A stretch of DNA of 64,000 nt, from positions 8,432,001-8,496,000 of the forward strand of contig CM065304.1 of NCBI GenBank assembly GCA_033032175.1, read 5' to 3'. Positions 1 through 10,920 of this stretch are shown piece after piece. The translations under genes were made by a program, and so were the position numbers. This DNA is from Saturnia japonica (lineage: Eukaryota > Arthropoda > Insecta > Lepidoptera > Saturniidae). Every line of letters starts with the position of its first letter. Positions within the stretch are counted from its first letter, which is position 1. Below the pieces are notes generated by a model. The model was not told where the DNA came from. It made no database searches and worked only from the letters and a program-made list of their open reading frames with translations.

Positions 1-1388
1 TGGATCAGCAAGGGAATACAACCACGGGAGTCATCAAGCTGGAGGGACTACGAAATTGGAACATGTGGAAATTTCAGATATCAGTTTTGATGAGGAGCAT
101 GGAGGTATTTTCAGTAGTAAATAGTACTGAAGTGAAAACTGATAAGAACAATGAAGAGTGGAATAAAAAGGATATAAAAGCTCAGAGTCTTATCGCTACG
201 AGGCTCAGTGAAGGTGCTATGGTACACATCTTAACATGTGGGACGGCTTCAGATATGTGGAACAAGCTACACAGTGTCTATGAGCAGAAAAGTAGTACGA
301 GTATACATATGTTGCAACAGTGCTTCTTCAATTTTAAGTTTGATGAAGGGAAAGATATGCCAACATTTCTGGCTCATATACAAAAGATGACAAGTCAACT
401 TAAGGAAGCTGGAGGTGTTTCAGAGAAGTTCATAGTAACAAAGGTGCTGATGTCTCTGCCGGACAAGTACAAGCATTTCATCTCAGCGTGGGAGTCTGTG
501 GATCCTGCAAGACAGTCGTACGATGAGCTTGTTGGTCGACTCTTGGTGGAGGAAGACCGAATGAAGTCGAGAGGCAGTGACGGTTGTGAAGATGTTGCTA
601 TGGTTACAGCTAAAGGTAGAGATAATTTTAAATGCTACAAATGCGGTCGTCCTGGACATTTTATTAAAAATTGTAAAAGTAATGATAACCATACCAGTAA
701 AAATAATATAAAAAAATGTTTTACATGTAACCAGATAGGTCATTTTAAAAGGGAATGTCCTAAGCGTAAAGGTAATGTTATGAATAGTAATAGTAATGCA
801 TTCATTGTAAACACGTTTCTGAACGAATTAAATCAAAGTAATCATAGTTGGTTAGCTGACAGCGGAGCTAGTGAACACATGACGTTTGACAGAGATGTTT
901 TTGTTACCTATAATACGATGTTAGAACAAAATAGATTTGTTATTGTTGGTGATGGACGAAGGTTACCAGTTGTAGGTATTGGGGAAATTAGATTGAAAGC
1001 ATTAGTTGGTAAATCTAACATTATGACAACATTGAGTAATGTATTACATGTACCAGGTTTAAAAATAAACTTATTTTCTATACCATGTGTTGTTCAAAAA
1101 GGTTACAATGTTAGGATAACATCAGATTTATGTATTTTTGAAAAAGCCAATCAAGTGTGTGCAACGGGGCATCGTGAAGGTCCATTGTATGTGATGGATT
1201 TCATTTTTGAACATAATGTAGCAGTAGTGTTATCATTAAATGAAAGCCATGAGAGGTTATGTCATCAGGGAGTAAATTATGTCAATAATATCTTAAATGA
1301 CAAGGGTATTCAATTTCATCAAGGATACAAGCCATGTTCAGCATGTTTAGAGGGTAAATTGCACAGGTTTGCCTTTCAAGGAGCATGA
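1..1388 (+). pseudogene. copia Gag, nucleocapsid and protease part of the polyprotein (partial, frameshifted)
   Basis: The frame is open from base 3. The residues before the first ATG at 63 (VIKLEGLRNWNMWKF) already match the usual copia Gag N-terminus, so the true start is left of the window. Counting from ATG 63, a UBN2-type Gag domain covers about residues 1-180. Two CX2CX4HX4C zinc knuckles start near residues 191 (CYKCGRPGH) and 219 (CFTCNQIGH). The aspartic protease active site is LADSGASEHM near 264, and the GAG-pre-integrase segment ends in a CX2C motif near 430. Copia elements normally read straight into integrase. Here the frame runs out after GKLHRFAF and the integrase resumes one frame away, so a one-base indel near 1370 has broken the polyprotein. 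Family assignment is secure; activity is not expected. Confidence 0.92.
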
Positions 1389-3177
1389 TTTCCATACAAC
1401 AGGGGTTTTACAGTTGGTTCATGCAGATGTCTGTGGGCCGATGGAGGTTGAGTCTGTGGGATGTTCTAAGTATTTTTTATTAGTCAAAGATGATTTTTCA
1501 AATTATAGACAGGTATTCTTTTTAAAGTGCAAGAGTGACATTATAAGTATGTTCAAAAAATACATTATCTGTTCTCAAAATAAAACTCAGCAGATGCTAA
1601 AGGTACTCCGTACTGATAATGGGAGAGAATTTGTTAATCAAGAAGTAAAGCAGCTTTTAGATACTTATGGTATCGAACATCAGACAACTGTGCCATACAC
1701 GCCAGAACAGAATCGTAAGGCTGAGCGTGATATGAGGACATTGGTAGAGGCAGCACGGTCAATGTTAAGGGCAAAGGGTCTGGGCAAAGAGCTGTGGGCA
1801 GAAGCTATTAACATGGCAGTATATGTACTCAATAGGACAAGCAAAAGCAGGCAGGTAGGGAAAACTCCATTCCAGGTTTGGGAAGGTGTTGATCATGATA
1901 TTAGGGAGTTGGCACATGTGTTTGGTACTAGTGTGTATTTACACATACCTAGGCAAAAGCGACTTAAGTGGAACCCAAAAGTTGAGAAAGGTATATTTGT
2001 AGGTTATGAGGGTTCAAAGGGGTATAGAATTTATTATCCAGAGAGAAAAGAGGTGTACTTAAAGTTGCCAGAGGGTGTTAATTCAGAACCGTATTGTAAG
2101 CTTAATAAGTCAATCTATGGGCTTAAAAGGTCTCCAAAATATTGGAATTGTACTTTTGATAATGTTATGTTATCCATGGGGTTTAAGAAGTCTGAGAATG
2201 ATAGTTGTTTATATAGTAAGTGTGAGAATAATAAGAGAACTTTTCTATTATTATATGTAGATGATGTAATTTATTTTGGAAATTGTCAAAAAGAATTAAC
2301 ACAGTTAAGAAATAAGTTGTTAAATACGTTTAAAATTAATATTAATAAGTTTTTAGGTATTGAGGTCAACCAAGATTTAAGAAAAGAATTTACAACTATA
2401 AGTCAAAGGGAATACTTGGAAAATTTATTAAATATGTATGGAATGTCCTATTGTAAACCATTATTGTTACATATAGATAAAAACTTTAAGTTTGATTTAT
2501 TAAAAAGAGAAAAGTCTGAAAATAAAGAATTAGAGTTTAAGTGTAGAAAACTTATAGGAAATTTAATGTATGCTGTATCAGGGTCAAGACCAGATTTATG
2601 TGCTGTTGTTACAATGTTATATCAGGCAAAAGCAAGTAAATTATTATATAAGTTATTGTTAAATGTATTAAGATATGTAAAGGGAACTTTGAATATGTGT
2701 TTAATTTTCTATAGGCATAAAAGTAATGTAGAGGGCTATGTTGACAGTGACTGGGGTGGAAGTGATGACCGTAGGTCAACGACAGGCTGTTGTTTCAAGG
2801 TTTTTGGCTGTTCAGTTATTTGGTTCACAAAGAAACAACAATCAGTCGCACTGTCATCAACTGAAGCTGAGTATGTTGCTTTATGTCATGCCACAAGTGA
2901 GGCTTGTTGGCTTCAACAATTATTATTAGTTTTTGGGTTCTCTGTGTGTCCTATCACTATGTATGAGGACAATCAGTCCACTATGAAGATAGCTCATATG
3001 GCTGGTAATTGTCGAGTGAAACATTTAGCAATTAAGCAAAGTTTTGTTAAAGAGAACTTGAATGCCGGAATTATTAAGTTAGTTTATCTTTGTACAAATG
3101 AGCAACTAGGTGATATGTTTACAAAGCCATTGGGTGGGGTTCAGTTTACGAAATTTAGGGATAAATTGTTTAATTAG
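1369..3177 (+). pseudogene. copia integrase, truncated reverse transcriptase and RNase H
   Basis: The integrase core shows its three acidic residues: D in HADVCGPM, D in RTDNGREF and E in NRKAERD. Its C-terminal segment (KGIFVGYEGSKGYRIYYP) is followed at once by VYLKLPEGV, a motif that belongs in the middle of the reverse transcriptase. The intervening linker, the first reverse transcriptase motifs and the first catalytic Asp are gone. The second catalytic box, YVDD, is intact, and the RNase H carries YVDSDWGGSDDRRSTTG and SSTEAEY. At 602 residues it is far shorter than an intact copia pol region, and the deletion keeps the frame. I read it as an internally deleted copy, not a natural variant. 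Confidence 0.9.
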
Positions 3178-3268
3178 CGTAGTGATTGTCATTTTTTTTA
3201 ACTATGGTTGCTAGGGTTGTGTTTTTGGGTTTGGAAATTATATAGGTAGTGTTAATTTCATGTACTTC

Positions 3269-3279
3269 TCGGAGGGGAG
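3269..3279 (+). promoter_or_regulatory. polypurine tract of the copia element
   Basis: A purine run (CGGAGGGGAG) lies just upstream of the 3' LTR, where the plus-strand primer site of an LTR element is expected. Confidence 0.6.
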
Positions 3280-3282
3280 TGA

Positions 3283-3628
3283 TGTAGCGACAACAGTCGG
3301 GGCAGCTGCCCGCCAGACATAGCACCCGTCTGGCTGGAGGATCCTTCCTTTTCTATGGCGGATGAGGAACTTTACTCTCTGTTCCTCACCTCCGCTAAAG
3401 TAGGTATAAAATATTTTATTGAGGAGGGGTGTTATGTAACGAGAATGTCGGTTAGTTCAATAAGGTATTTTATAGAATTATATATGGCAACCCCGACACT
3501 AGACATATTCTGTTTTCCCATGGACGCCGCACGAACTGTAAGTGCATTATGTAAATTGTCTTCATATAGTCTTCAATAATAAAGCAGTGATTTGGCCATA
3601 CGCTACTTTTATTAACAAAGTCCTAACA
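3283..3628 (+). repeat. 3' LTR of the copia element
   Basis: Starts TGTAGCGAC after the polypurine tract and ends CCTAACA, so it has the TG...CA termini. A TATAAA lies at 3405-3410 and an AATAAA at 3578-3583, which fit a promoter and a poly(A) signal. The left LTR is not available for comparison, so the boundaries are inferred. A short open frame at 3355-3579 inside it has no recognisable family and is probably chance. Confidence 0.65.
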
Positions 3629-4042
3629 GATAGAAGACGTGTTTCGTATTTTATTTAAATTTATCCCCTAACGGGGTTTAAAAAGGGTGGAAAATTATTT
3701 TGCCGGTGATTTGCTTCGATGTTGATATCAATAGTCCTTATGTAGTGCTTTTGATTTAAATTAAATTTTATTTTGACACGTGTTTGAAAACTTAATCTGA
3801 TTTTATTCAAAAAAAGTTGAATTCACTTATTAAAATACTTTAAAATTGGAATGTCTGGAAAGTCAATATTAGTATCTCATTTGAAGGTTTCTTAGCTTAA
3901 AGAGGCTATGCTTTATTAGGACACGGCCAATAAATGATAATAATTATAAAGGGACGTAGAGTTCGAAATTTGAAATGGTAAGTACTAGAACATTTTGGTT
4001 ATAAATTATACGAACCATTCCATATTCAATAAAAACGTAAAA
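3629..4042. other. AT-rich stretch without a recognised feature
   Basis: I see no gene, repeat end or splice signal that I can defend here. It separates the copia LTR from a Helitron. Confidence 0.5.
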
Positions 4043-4646
4043 TCTATACTAATACTAATGATTTAATAAAGCGGAAAAGTTTTTTGTTTGTTTATTTAAA
4101 CACGCTAATCTCTGGAGCTACCAATCGGATTCGAAAAATTCTTTTTTTATATGATAGCCAGACTCACGAGGAATAGTATAGGTTATATTATAACATTAGG
4201 CTACAGTTTCTAGCTAGCCTTAAATATAGATTTTTGTTACGTAAGATGGAAGTCGAAGCCCTCGCGAACTGCTTTAGCCGCATGCGCTGGCTAAATGGTT
4301 ATTGATATGTCAATACAATGTTCTACAAAAATATTGGCCATTAGTATACATAAAAAGATTCAGCAATAGCATATATCTATCTCTTATACATGAGTCACAA
4401 TAAGGCATTTTGCATTTTTTTTTTGTTGAAGATTAAAAATTAATTTATGAGCATTATTTTTAAGCATGGCATATTAATTCTTACGAACAAAAGTTACTTC
4501 ATCATAAAGAAAATTTATAATGAAGATAAACTTCGTCTTATACAGCATGTTATTTGGACGCATAGTTTGAGACATATTAAAAAAATTACGTGATGTAAAT
4601 AATTAATACGTAACAAACGCGTGCGGAGCAGCGGGCATATCGTTAG
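4043..4646 (+). mobile_element. non-autonomous Helitron
   Basis: Starts at TCTATACTAATACTAATG after a host A. It ends with a GC hairpin-like segment (GTGCGGAGCAGCGGGC) and TTAG before T, a worn form of the CTRR end. The body (ACACGCTAATCTCTGGA, AACTGCTTTAGCCGC) matches the element at 9574-10233 on the other strand. It has no coding capacity. Confidence 0.75.
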
Positions 4647-5049
4647 TTAATTATTATGATTATATTAACTGTAAATATTATTTGTAAAAAAAAGAAAAAC
4701 CAGATCGCGTTTCTTGCCGACTCCGTATGTTTTCCGACTTGTCGTGTTTTGACCTTTACAATTGCCTTTTTAGGGACTAAACTGAATAAAGTAATATTTT
4801 ATTTTTGTTTTATGAGCATTTATTTATTACAGTGCTGAAAATATTAGCGAAAGAAAATAGCCACAATACGGACTTGAACAATTTATGTTGAATGTTCTAC
4901 ATTTACTGTAGTTTGTAGAAGATTAATTTAATAAATGAACTAAACCAAAGTATTTTTGATTTATTTGATTAAAGTATATATAATGTTTGATTATTTAATC
5001 TATATTATCTGTATTTTATTCAGATACCTTATTATAATAATAGTCAATT
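4647..5049. other. AT-rich stretch, nothing recognised
   Basis: No coding family, tRNA-like box or element end is visible. Confidence 0.5.
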
Positions 5050-6138
5050 ACACGGTTAGGTCGAGGGAAGTATACTATTATTAGTGGGAGGCGTCTCCAT
5101 CGGCATCGGGTCGACGATGAAGTACCTGGGAGCTTCGTAGAACACTTCCGGAAGCTGACCCCCAGACTCATGGGCTCTACCTGGGGATCGCACGATCGAT
5201 GGCCCTATATGGGGCTCCAGTGTGGGCGGACAGCCTGATGGCCCGACACTTTGCATTCCTGCGAAAACCGCAGAGAGCGATGGCCGTCAGAGCTATGGTC
5301 GTATGGTCGTATGGTCTCATTTGAGGCAGCCTCCCTATTGGCCGGATCACCACCATGGGATCTAGAAGCGAAAGCCCTCGCGCTGCTATTCAGGTGGTGC
5401 AAGGAGGCGCTGAGGCGGGGCGAGAGACCAACGCCTCGAGAAATCGCGGCGTGTAGGTCAGAGCTCCGCCAAATACCCATGGTGGAACCGTGGGACTTGC
5501 GACTTAGCCACCCCAGCTCAGGCGTGGCGACCGTAGAAGCCATCAGACCAGTTCTGTCTAGATGGCTCCGGAGGTGGCATGGTACCGTCACCTTCCGGCT
5601 GACGCAGGTACTTTCGGGACATGGCTGTTTCGGGAGTTACCTGAGTCGCATAGGCCGGGAGATCGATCGCGGGTGGAACTCCGTCTCCTCGTTTTGCGAG
5701 CAAGTCATGCTTGCAAAAGAGGAGGCGGAGAGGGAGCGTAACACCTTGCTCCCCTCTCGCGGTTAACGAGCCAGGCGCCGGAGGCCGCGTGATGATCTCC
5801 GGCCGCCTTAAATGGGTCTGCAGGTGGTGGACTTGGGCATGTCCATCACCGCGTAAATGCAGGCCCGAGATGGAGGAGGCGCACTGGTGTTCGTGCGCCC
5901 TCCGAGGCTCGTTGGAGGTGCCGATTGCCTTCGACCGTGACGGGGCCCCGGGGTAGGGCCACACCTGCCGGGTCGAGCGAATGGCATGCACAAGCAGTTC
6001 CCGCGCCCCGGCCAACAGGTGCGAGAAGGACACCGTGGGGTTTTAGTCGGTAAGAGTCCGTCATACCCCTCCCTTGAGCGGCCCAGCTCGGGAGGCGGAT
6101 CCAATGCAGGATTTACCCGATAAAAAAATAATAATAAT
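5050..6138 (+). mobile_element. R1-clade LINE, 3' part with 3' UTR, decayed
   Basis: The coding remnant is the C-terminal end of an R1-type ORF2. It is followed by a GC-rich 3' UTR containing GGGGTTTTAGTCGGTAAGAG and an A/AATA-rich tail at about 6120-6139. The 5' part is missing, as is usual for LINE copies truncated during reverse transcription. Confidence 0.85.
5199..5766 (+). pseudogene. R1-type LINE ORF2, C-terminal domain remnant
   Basis: Near 5199 one frame reads MALYGAPVWADSLM and then LRKPQRAMAVRAM, typical of the region after the reverse transcriptase in R1-clade proteins. After a frameshift near 5290-5300 another frame reads VSFEAASLLAGSPPWDLEA, then VEAIRPVLSRWLRRWHG, LTQVLSGHGCFGSYL and SFCEQVMLAKEEAERER up to a stop at 5764-5766. 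R1-clade proteins usually carry a CCHC zinc knuckle between CFGSYLSRIGRE and the final helix. Here the two are directly joined, so that knuckle has been deleted. The frame-shadow open frames around it are artefacts of the GC-rich composition. Confidence 0.8.
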
Positions 6139-6839
6139 AAGATGATTTCAAAAGATCTCAACAGAATTTTATAGAATTTGTTTGTAAATTGTTTTAAGGG
6201 TTTAACGATTAACTAAATATACATCAACCAACATATTTAAATATGCGAATAAATAAACAATACAGAAAATCAAATAAATGAACAACATTGATACCGCATT
6301 GAAATAGAATAAAGAAACCCGCCCTGACAACATAATACTGAACGCTTACCAGATACAGTTCACGAGTATTGTTGCATATCCTGCGTTGTGCTTTTGTCAT
6401 AGGCCGGGATAGGTCCAGCGTAAACAATAGTCTGAAGTTCGGTTGAACGGGCTAACACTACTGAAGCCACCCTTCTGTGCACAATCGCATTATGTATAAC
6501 TATTTGTGTGCGCTTCCCCGCAACATCTAAAACGCCATGCCATATTATGGCGAACAGAAGCGAACGGGACTTCACGTACTATTTGGTATATTATATTAGA
6601 TTTACGTTTACGCTATTTACATGTAGTAAATTATTAAGATTAACTGTAAGCTTCTTTTGGTTTTCTGATTTTTGTAGTGATAGAGTTGAGCATATTGTTG
6701 AGAAAAACCACTAACTTCGCATTTCATAGCCCGAGCTCCGATATATTAATATTGCCAAACAGAATTTTAATTGAAAAAAAATGCGTGCGCGTTTTTTTTA
6801 ACCTTTAATACTTCTTGTACTTGTAACATTTCTTTGACC
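6139..6839. other. unassigned stretch between LINE and Helitron fragment
   Basis: The section 6300-6580 is less AT-rich than its surroundings and has a 71-residue minus-strand frame (6360-6575) that matches no family I know. I make no gene call. Confidence 0.4.
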
Positions 6840-7010
6840 GTTACAAAATAATAGAGATTTGCTGTTGTGCGCACATCACGCAAAAACTATTGGATAGATT
6901 TTATTTTTCCTTTAGTTTTACTACTTAAATACTTGGTCCTTAAACATGATCGATATCTTCATAAACAATAATTCTGTAGTTAACGCGTGCGGAGCCGCGG
7001 GTATAGCTAG
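6840..7010 (+). mobile_element. Helitron 3'-end fragment
   Basis: Ends with GCGTGCGGAGCCGCGGGTAT and then AGCTAG before T: a GCGG/CCGC hairpin followed by CTAG. The upstream body (CGATATCTTCATAAACAATA) recurs at 30520-30540. The left end was not located. Confidence 0.65.
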
Positions 7011-7227
7011 TTTAATGATAAATTCACCAAATTTATTAGTAATGCTTAATGTAAATTATATTATCAAATCTAAATTCTAAAATTACTTATTTAGATTTAA
7101 GTATGATCATATTTGCTACAATATCAAGGAAGTTTTACTTCAAACGAGAGTAAAACTAATACGTCCATTTATTTATTTTTAATTTTTTTTCTAATAAAAT
7201 TAATATTATGATTAGTATTCAATTACA

Positions 7228-7682
7228 TCTATACATACATATACATAATAAAACTCAACGTCTCTCCGTCTGTATCTCCGTTTATATACTTTTCACACGA
7301 TAACTATTTAACCGATTTACATGGATATTTTTTTTTAATTCTTAGCTATATTATCTAGTCAGGTAATAGGTTATATTTTTTAGATATATGTAGTAATATA
7401 CGAAATAGGCAGTGACAATAAGTGAATCAATTCGGAAAATAAAAACTTTTGAGGAGCTTAAATAGCTTATGCTTAAGTAAACTATATGAGATTTACATAT
7501 CAAAGTAATATACTACATGACTATAGATAGATCTTAAAAATACCAACAAAAAAGTCACCGATAGCGTATGTCTATCTTTTAAAGATCACCAAAAATAAGC
7601 ATTTTTGGGGCAGCACAATTCGGGCGTGCGCTCGACGGTCAGTATTTTTAGTCCATGCGAGCGGAGCCGGAGGGATAGCTAG
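7228..7682 (+). mobile_element. non-autonomous Helitron
   Basis: Starts TCTATACATACATATACATA after an A and ends with GCGAGCGGAGCCGGAGGGAT and then AGCTAG before T. It has no coding capacity. The 5' end resembles the other Helitrons in the window; the body is different. Confidence 0.7.
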
Positions 7683-7788
7683 TATTAAGTATATAGAAAG
7701 ACTATAGATTTTACTAAACCTTATTTCTATTAAAAAAAGCTTTGTTACTCTCGAGTTGCACCTAAAGAGTTTATGTTTATATATAAAA

Positions 7789-8160
7789 CTAGCGGTGTGC
7801 TCGCGGCTCCGCACGCTTATAACTTTTGCTCATATTATTTACAATTCATATAACCTATCAATTGAGAAAAAACATGTACTTCCCGTGTACAATTTTCATC
7901 AAAATCGGTTGAAGATTATATATTTTATTTACATATTCCTGAAATGATTCTTTAAGATGCTTATGGCCTAATAATGACGAAATCAAGTATACATCCTAAC
8001 TACGAAATGTTGTAAAAAATGTTATTACAAAATAAAATGTTTTTTATTTACAATTTTAAAAATATTTTCGACAATCCTTATAACCTATGAATTATGAAAT
8101 GGCTTATACTTCCCGTATACAAACTTTTATCAAAATGGGTTAAGAATGAATGAATTTTAA
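7789..8160 (-). mobile_element. minus-strand Helitron 3' end with an internal duplicated segment
   Basis: Read on the minus strand, it ends GCGGAGCCGCGAGCACACCG and then CTAG. Two copies of a ~65-bp segment (about 7850-7915 and 8082-8147; core TATAACCTAT.AATT and CTTCCCGTRTACAA) lie 232 bp apart. The 5' end was not located, so the right boundary is only where the repeated segment stops. Confidence 0.5.
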
Positions 8161-8769
8161 ACTAAGAATTAACGAAAATTTATAGTTCTGAAAGTTCTTT
8201 TTTTTAAGTATTTCTAAAAGTAATATTGAAAGTTCTTATCAATTAATCAATCGACCAATGACATAAGCAGCACTCTGCTGTACAAAATATCATAAGAGTT
8301 GGTGAGAGATACAATTTCTTTTTTTAAATCAGTGTCCTTTTTATAGTATGTCTATCGGGAAATGAGGAAAAATATTACATGTACAGATTTATTAATATCG
8401 ATGTATTACAATGTTACAAATGTATTTTTTACTAGTTTTATAACCTGTGATCTCCATTGTCAAAATTTTATAACCCAATCTATCAGAAGGATTTTTTTAA
8501 CTGATTACACTGTTAGCCTGAGCCTTATCTAAAAACAGAGCCGCTAATGGCTTTTACAGATTTACCGGGCTTGGAATCAGAACTATGGCTTTATTAACAA
8601 TAACATAGAAAAAATCTTAGTTATGAAACATTGAAAGGCTAAATTCTACCAACGCCGGTGAATATTCACGAAATTTGTTTTGTAAAAGCTGTTGCTACCA
8701 TCGCTAATAACATTAACTGGCTTTTACGGGAGCGGCGTACGTATTTTGTGTGTTGTTTACGTGTTATAT
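8161..8769. other. AT-rich stretch, nothing recognised
   Basis: I found no coding or repeat signature I can name. Confidence 0.4.
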
Positions 8770-8952
8770 TTAATATCTGGGCGACCGAGCTGTGCTCGGT
8801 GTTCGTATAAACCAAAAAAAGAAAAACACTTATCTAGGTAAACTAGGAAAATAAAACATTATCTTAATGCAAAGTTTCACCCAAATCGTTGGAGCCGTTT
8901 CAGAGAACTACATACATATACGCAAGAATTGCTCACTTAATATAATAAGATA
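8770..8952 (+). repeat. interspersed repeat, CTCGGT hairpin family, copy 1
   Basis: Begins with the hairpin-forming ACCGAGCTGTGCTCGGT. It continues through TATCTAGGTAAACTAGGAAA and AATCGTTGGAGCCGTTT, and ends AATTGCTCACTTAATATAAT. Copies occur at 47661-47853 (+), 51459-51636 (-) and, in part, 23890-23990 (-). The conserved body with a variable TAATAAGATA-like tail suggests the 3' end of a retroposon, but I cannot assign the family. Confidence 0.7.
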
Positions 8953-9067
8953 CGTTCTAATACAAATATTTGATTTTAACTTAATCTTTATAATAATAAA
9001 GTTGGCGGTGTGAAGCGGAGTTCATTTTTTTTAATAGACATACTGGATCATTTCAATGTTGCTTGCT

Positions 9068-9262
9068 AATAGCGGTTGGTAGGGATCGCGACCCACCACA
9101 CACATAGTAATAAAATTAAAAATTTCACAATGACTGTCTTTTGATTTGTCGTATTTTCGGATTACCCGGTGTTTAACCAGCAATCAAGTGAAGTGGTTGG
9201 GGTCACGATCACCATACACATAGTAATAAAATAAATATATTCACAGTGACTGTCATTTGGTG
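9068..9262 (+). repeat. two diverged tandem units with CACATAGTAATAAAAT core
   Basis: Two units, about 9068-9150 and 9190-9262, share GCGGTTGG/GTGGTTGG, an inexact GGATCGCGACC-like segment, ACACATAGTAATAAAAT and TCACARTGACTGTC. This resembles the minisatellite-like tracts found inside lepidopteran Helitrons. Confidence 0.5.
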
Positions 9263-9573
9263 TATTTTTTTAAATATTCACTAATAAGTATGTATGATGT
9301 GCGTCCCGTGAAGGCCGACTTTTTTAAAATAAATTATATTTATATATAGTAGCAAGAATAAAGCGGTTCTGATGGTAAACACAATACAATCCAAAAACAA
9401 CGATGCCCACCGAGAGATCGGCTATCGATCACCGATCGCCGCTGTAGCTTATTTTATTGTAATTTAATATTTATCTAAAGATTAAATGTTATAATTGTTC
9501 GTAACCCTGTTTAATATTGTCTGTAAGGAGTAAATTCTCGTATACTTACTTAAACTACTAGCTTAAACTTAAA
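9263..9573. other. unassigned stretch
   Basis: A small segment near 9380-9450 resembles a piece of the LINE-like material at 17990-18060, but it is too short to call. Confidence 0.3.
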
Positions 9574-10233
9574 CTAGCTGTGCCCCACGATTTCGTCCGT
9601 GTTAATTTTATCCGAAAAACACCGCGCCGCCAACGTAGCCTATCATAATTCAATCAAATCATAAAAATCAAATCATAATTGATTTTCCCGTAAGTACAAA
9701 TTATTTTAATTTTTCATTATCTTCTAAACTATGTATCCAAATAGCATACTCTAAAGAGCAAAATTTAATTTCATAAAATTATATTTATGATGAAGTAATA
9801 TTTGTTAGTAAGGGTTAATATGCTATGTCTAAAAATAATGCTTATAAATCACTTTTTAATTTTCAACAAATCTTTGTCACAAAATACCTTATTGTGGCTT
9901 ATGTATAAAAGATATGCGTGTGCTGTCCCAGACTTTTTTTTAGACATACTAAAGACCAATATTATTCTGGATAATTATATTTCCGTATCATTAACGATTA
10001 CGACAGCATACGTGGTTAAAGCAGTTCGGGAGGGTCTCGAGTACCGACTTACATAACAAAAATCAATATTTAAGGCTATATGAGAGTTATAGCCTACTCT
10101 TAAATAGCCTATTTCCTCGGGAGTCTGCCTATCATATACAAAAAAAATTTCAAATCCGACTGGTATTTCCAGAGATTAGCGTGTTCAGACAAACAAACAA
10201 AAAAACCGTTCCTTTTTATTATATTAATATAGA
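9574..10233 (-). mobile_element. non-autonomous Helitron
   Basis: On the minus strand it starts TCTATATTAATATAATAAAA after an A and ends GGACGAAATCGTGGGGCACA followed by GCTAG and T. The body matches the element at 4043-4646 (AACACGCTAATCTCTGG; a CCCGAACTGCTTTAACC segment against GCGAACTGCTTTAGCC). The open frames inside it are chance. Confidence 0.75.
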
Positions 10234-10887
10234 TGTCTTTGTCCTTCCTTGTTGAATAACAAAATAAAGAAGAAACTAAAAACCTACAATTTCCTTTTAT
10301 GTGACTCTCGCGTAGTGTAAACAAACAATGCGAGGTACGAAGTTTTAAATATGCTACGATAAATACTTACAAACTACAAACATAATTGTTGTAACACTAA
10401 TAGTGTTTGTGACTCGATTCGTAGCTAAAACGGCCATAGCCACGTAGCAAATATGAAATATGGGTACATTGTGCGATGTACCGGCAGAAATAATAAATAT
10501 TTTTACCCGACTGCGAAAAAGGAGGGCTATGTTTTTCGAGCGTATGTAATTATGTATGTCTATTTGTTTAGCATGCTCTGTAGCCTAAACGGTTAGATGG
10601 ATTTTAGCATTGGACGAAGTTTTGTTAGATTCATCTTAATTGTGAGAGTGACATATGCTATATAAAATTTAAGTACGGCGTCTGGGAATAAAAAAAAAAC
10701 AATAGTAGAAAATTATATTTTTTTAGTCAAGCGTTTTTGTTGCAGTTGGGGTTTTCATTTCCTTTTTTAAAATGTAGCTTGTTAATTCACTATAATGACA
10801 GAACCCTTCTGTGAACCAAAGTTTTATTATAATGCGTCCTATTACATTATTTTAACTGTCGAATATAACATGTGATAATTTAACATA

Positions 10888-10920
<33 letters not shown>

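Larger units (their letters stand above)
1..3628 (+). mobile_element. Ty1/copia LTR retrotransposon, 5' end outside the window, defective
   Basis: Gag, protease, integrase, reverse transcriptase and RNase H follow in the order typical of the copia superfamily, with integrase before reverse transcriptase, and end in one LTR. The left LTR lies outside the window. Two lesions make it non-autonomous: a frameshift at about 1365-1390 splits the polyprotein, and an in-frame internal deletion at about 2050 removes the linker and the N-terminal half of the reverse transcriptase. Confidence 0.93.

Noticed and set aside
5056..6161. Several long open frames on both strands
   Set aside because: Shadow frames of the GC-rich R1 LINE. 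Only the plus-strand frames show LINE motifs.
6360..6575. 71-residue frame as a conserved small gene
   Set aside because: No recognisable motif and no start context; kept as unassigned.
7572..7814. 80-residue minus-strand frame
   Set aside because: It spans the ends of two different Helitrons.
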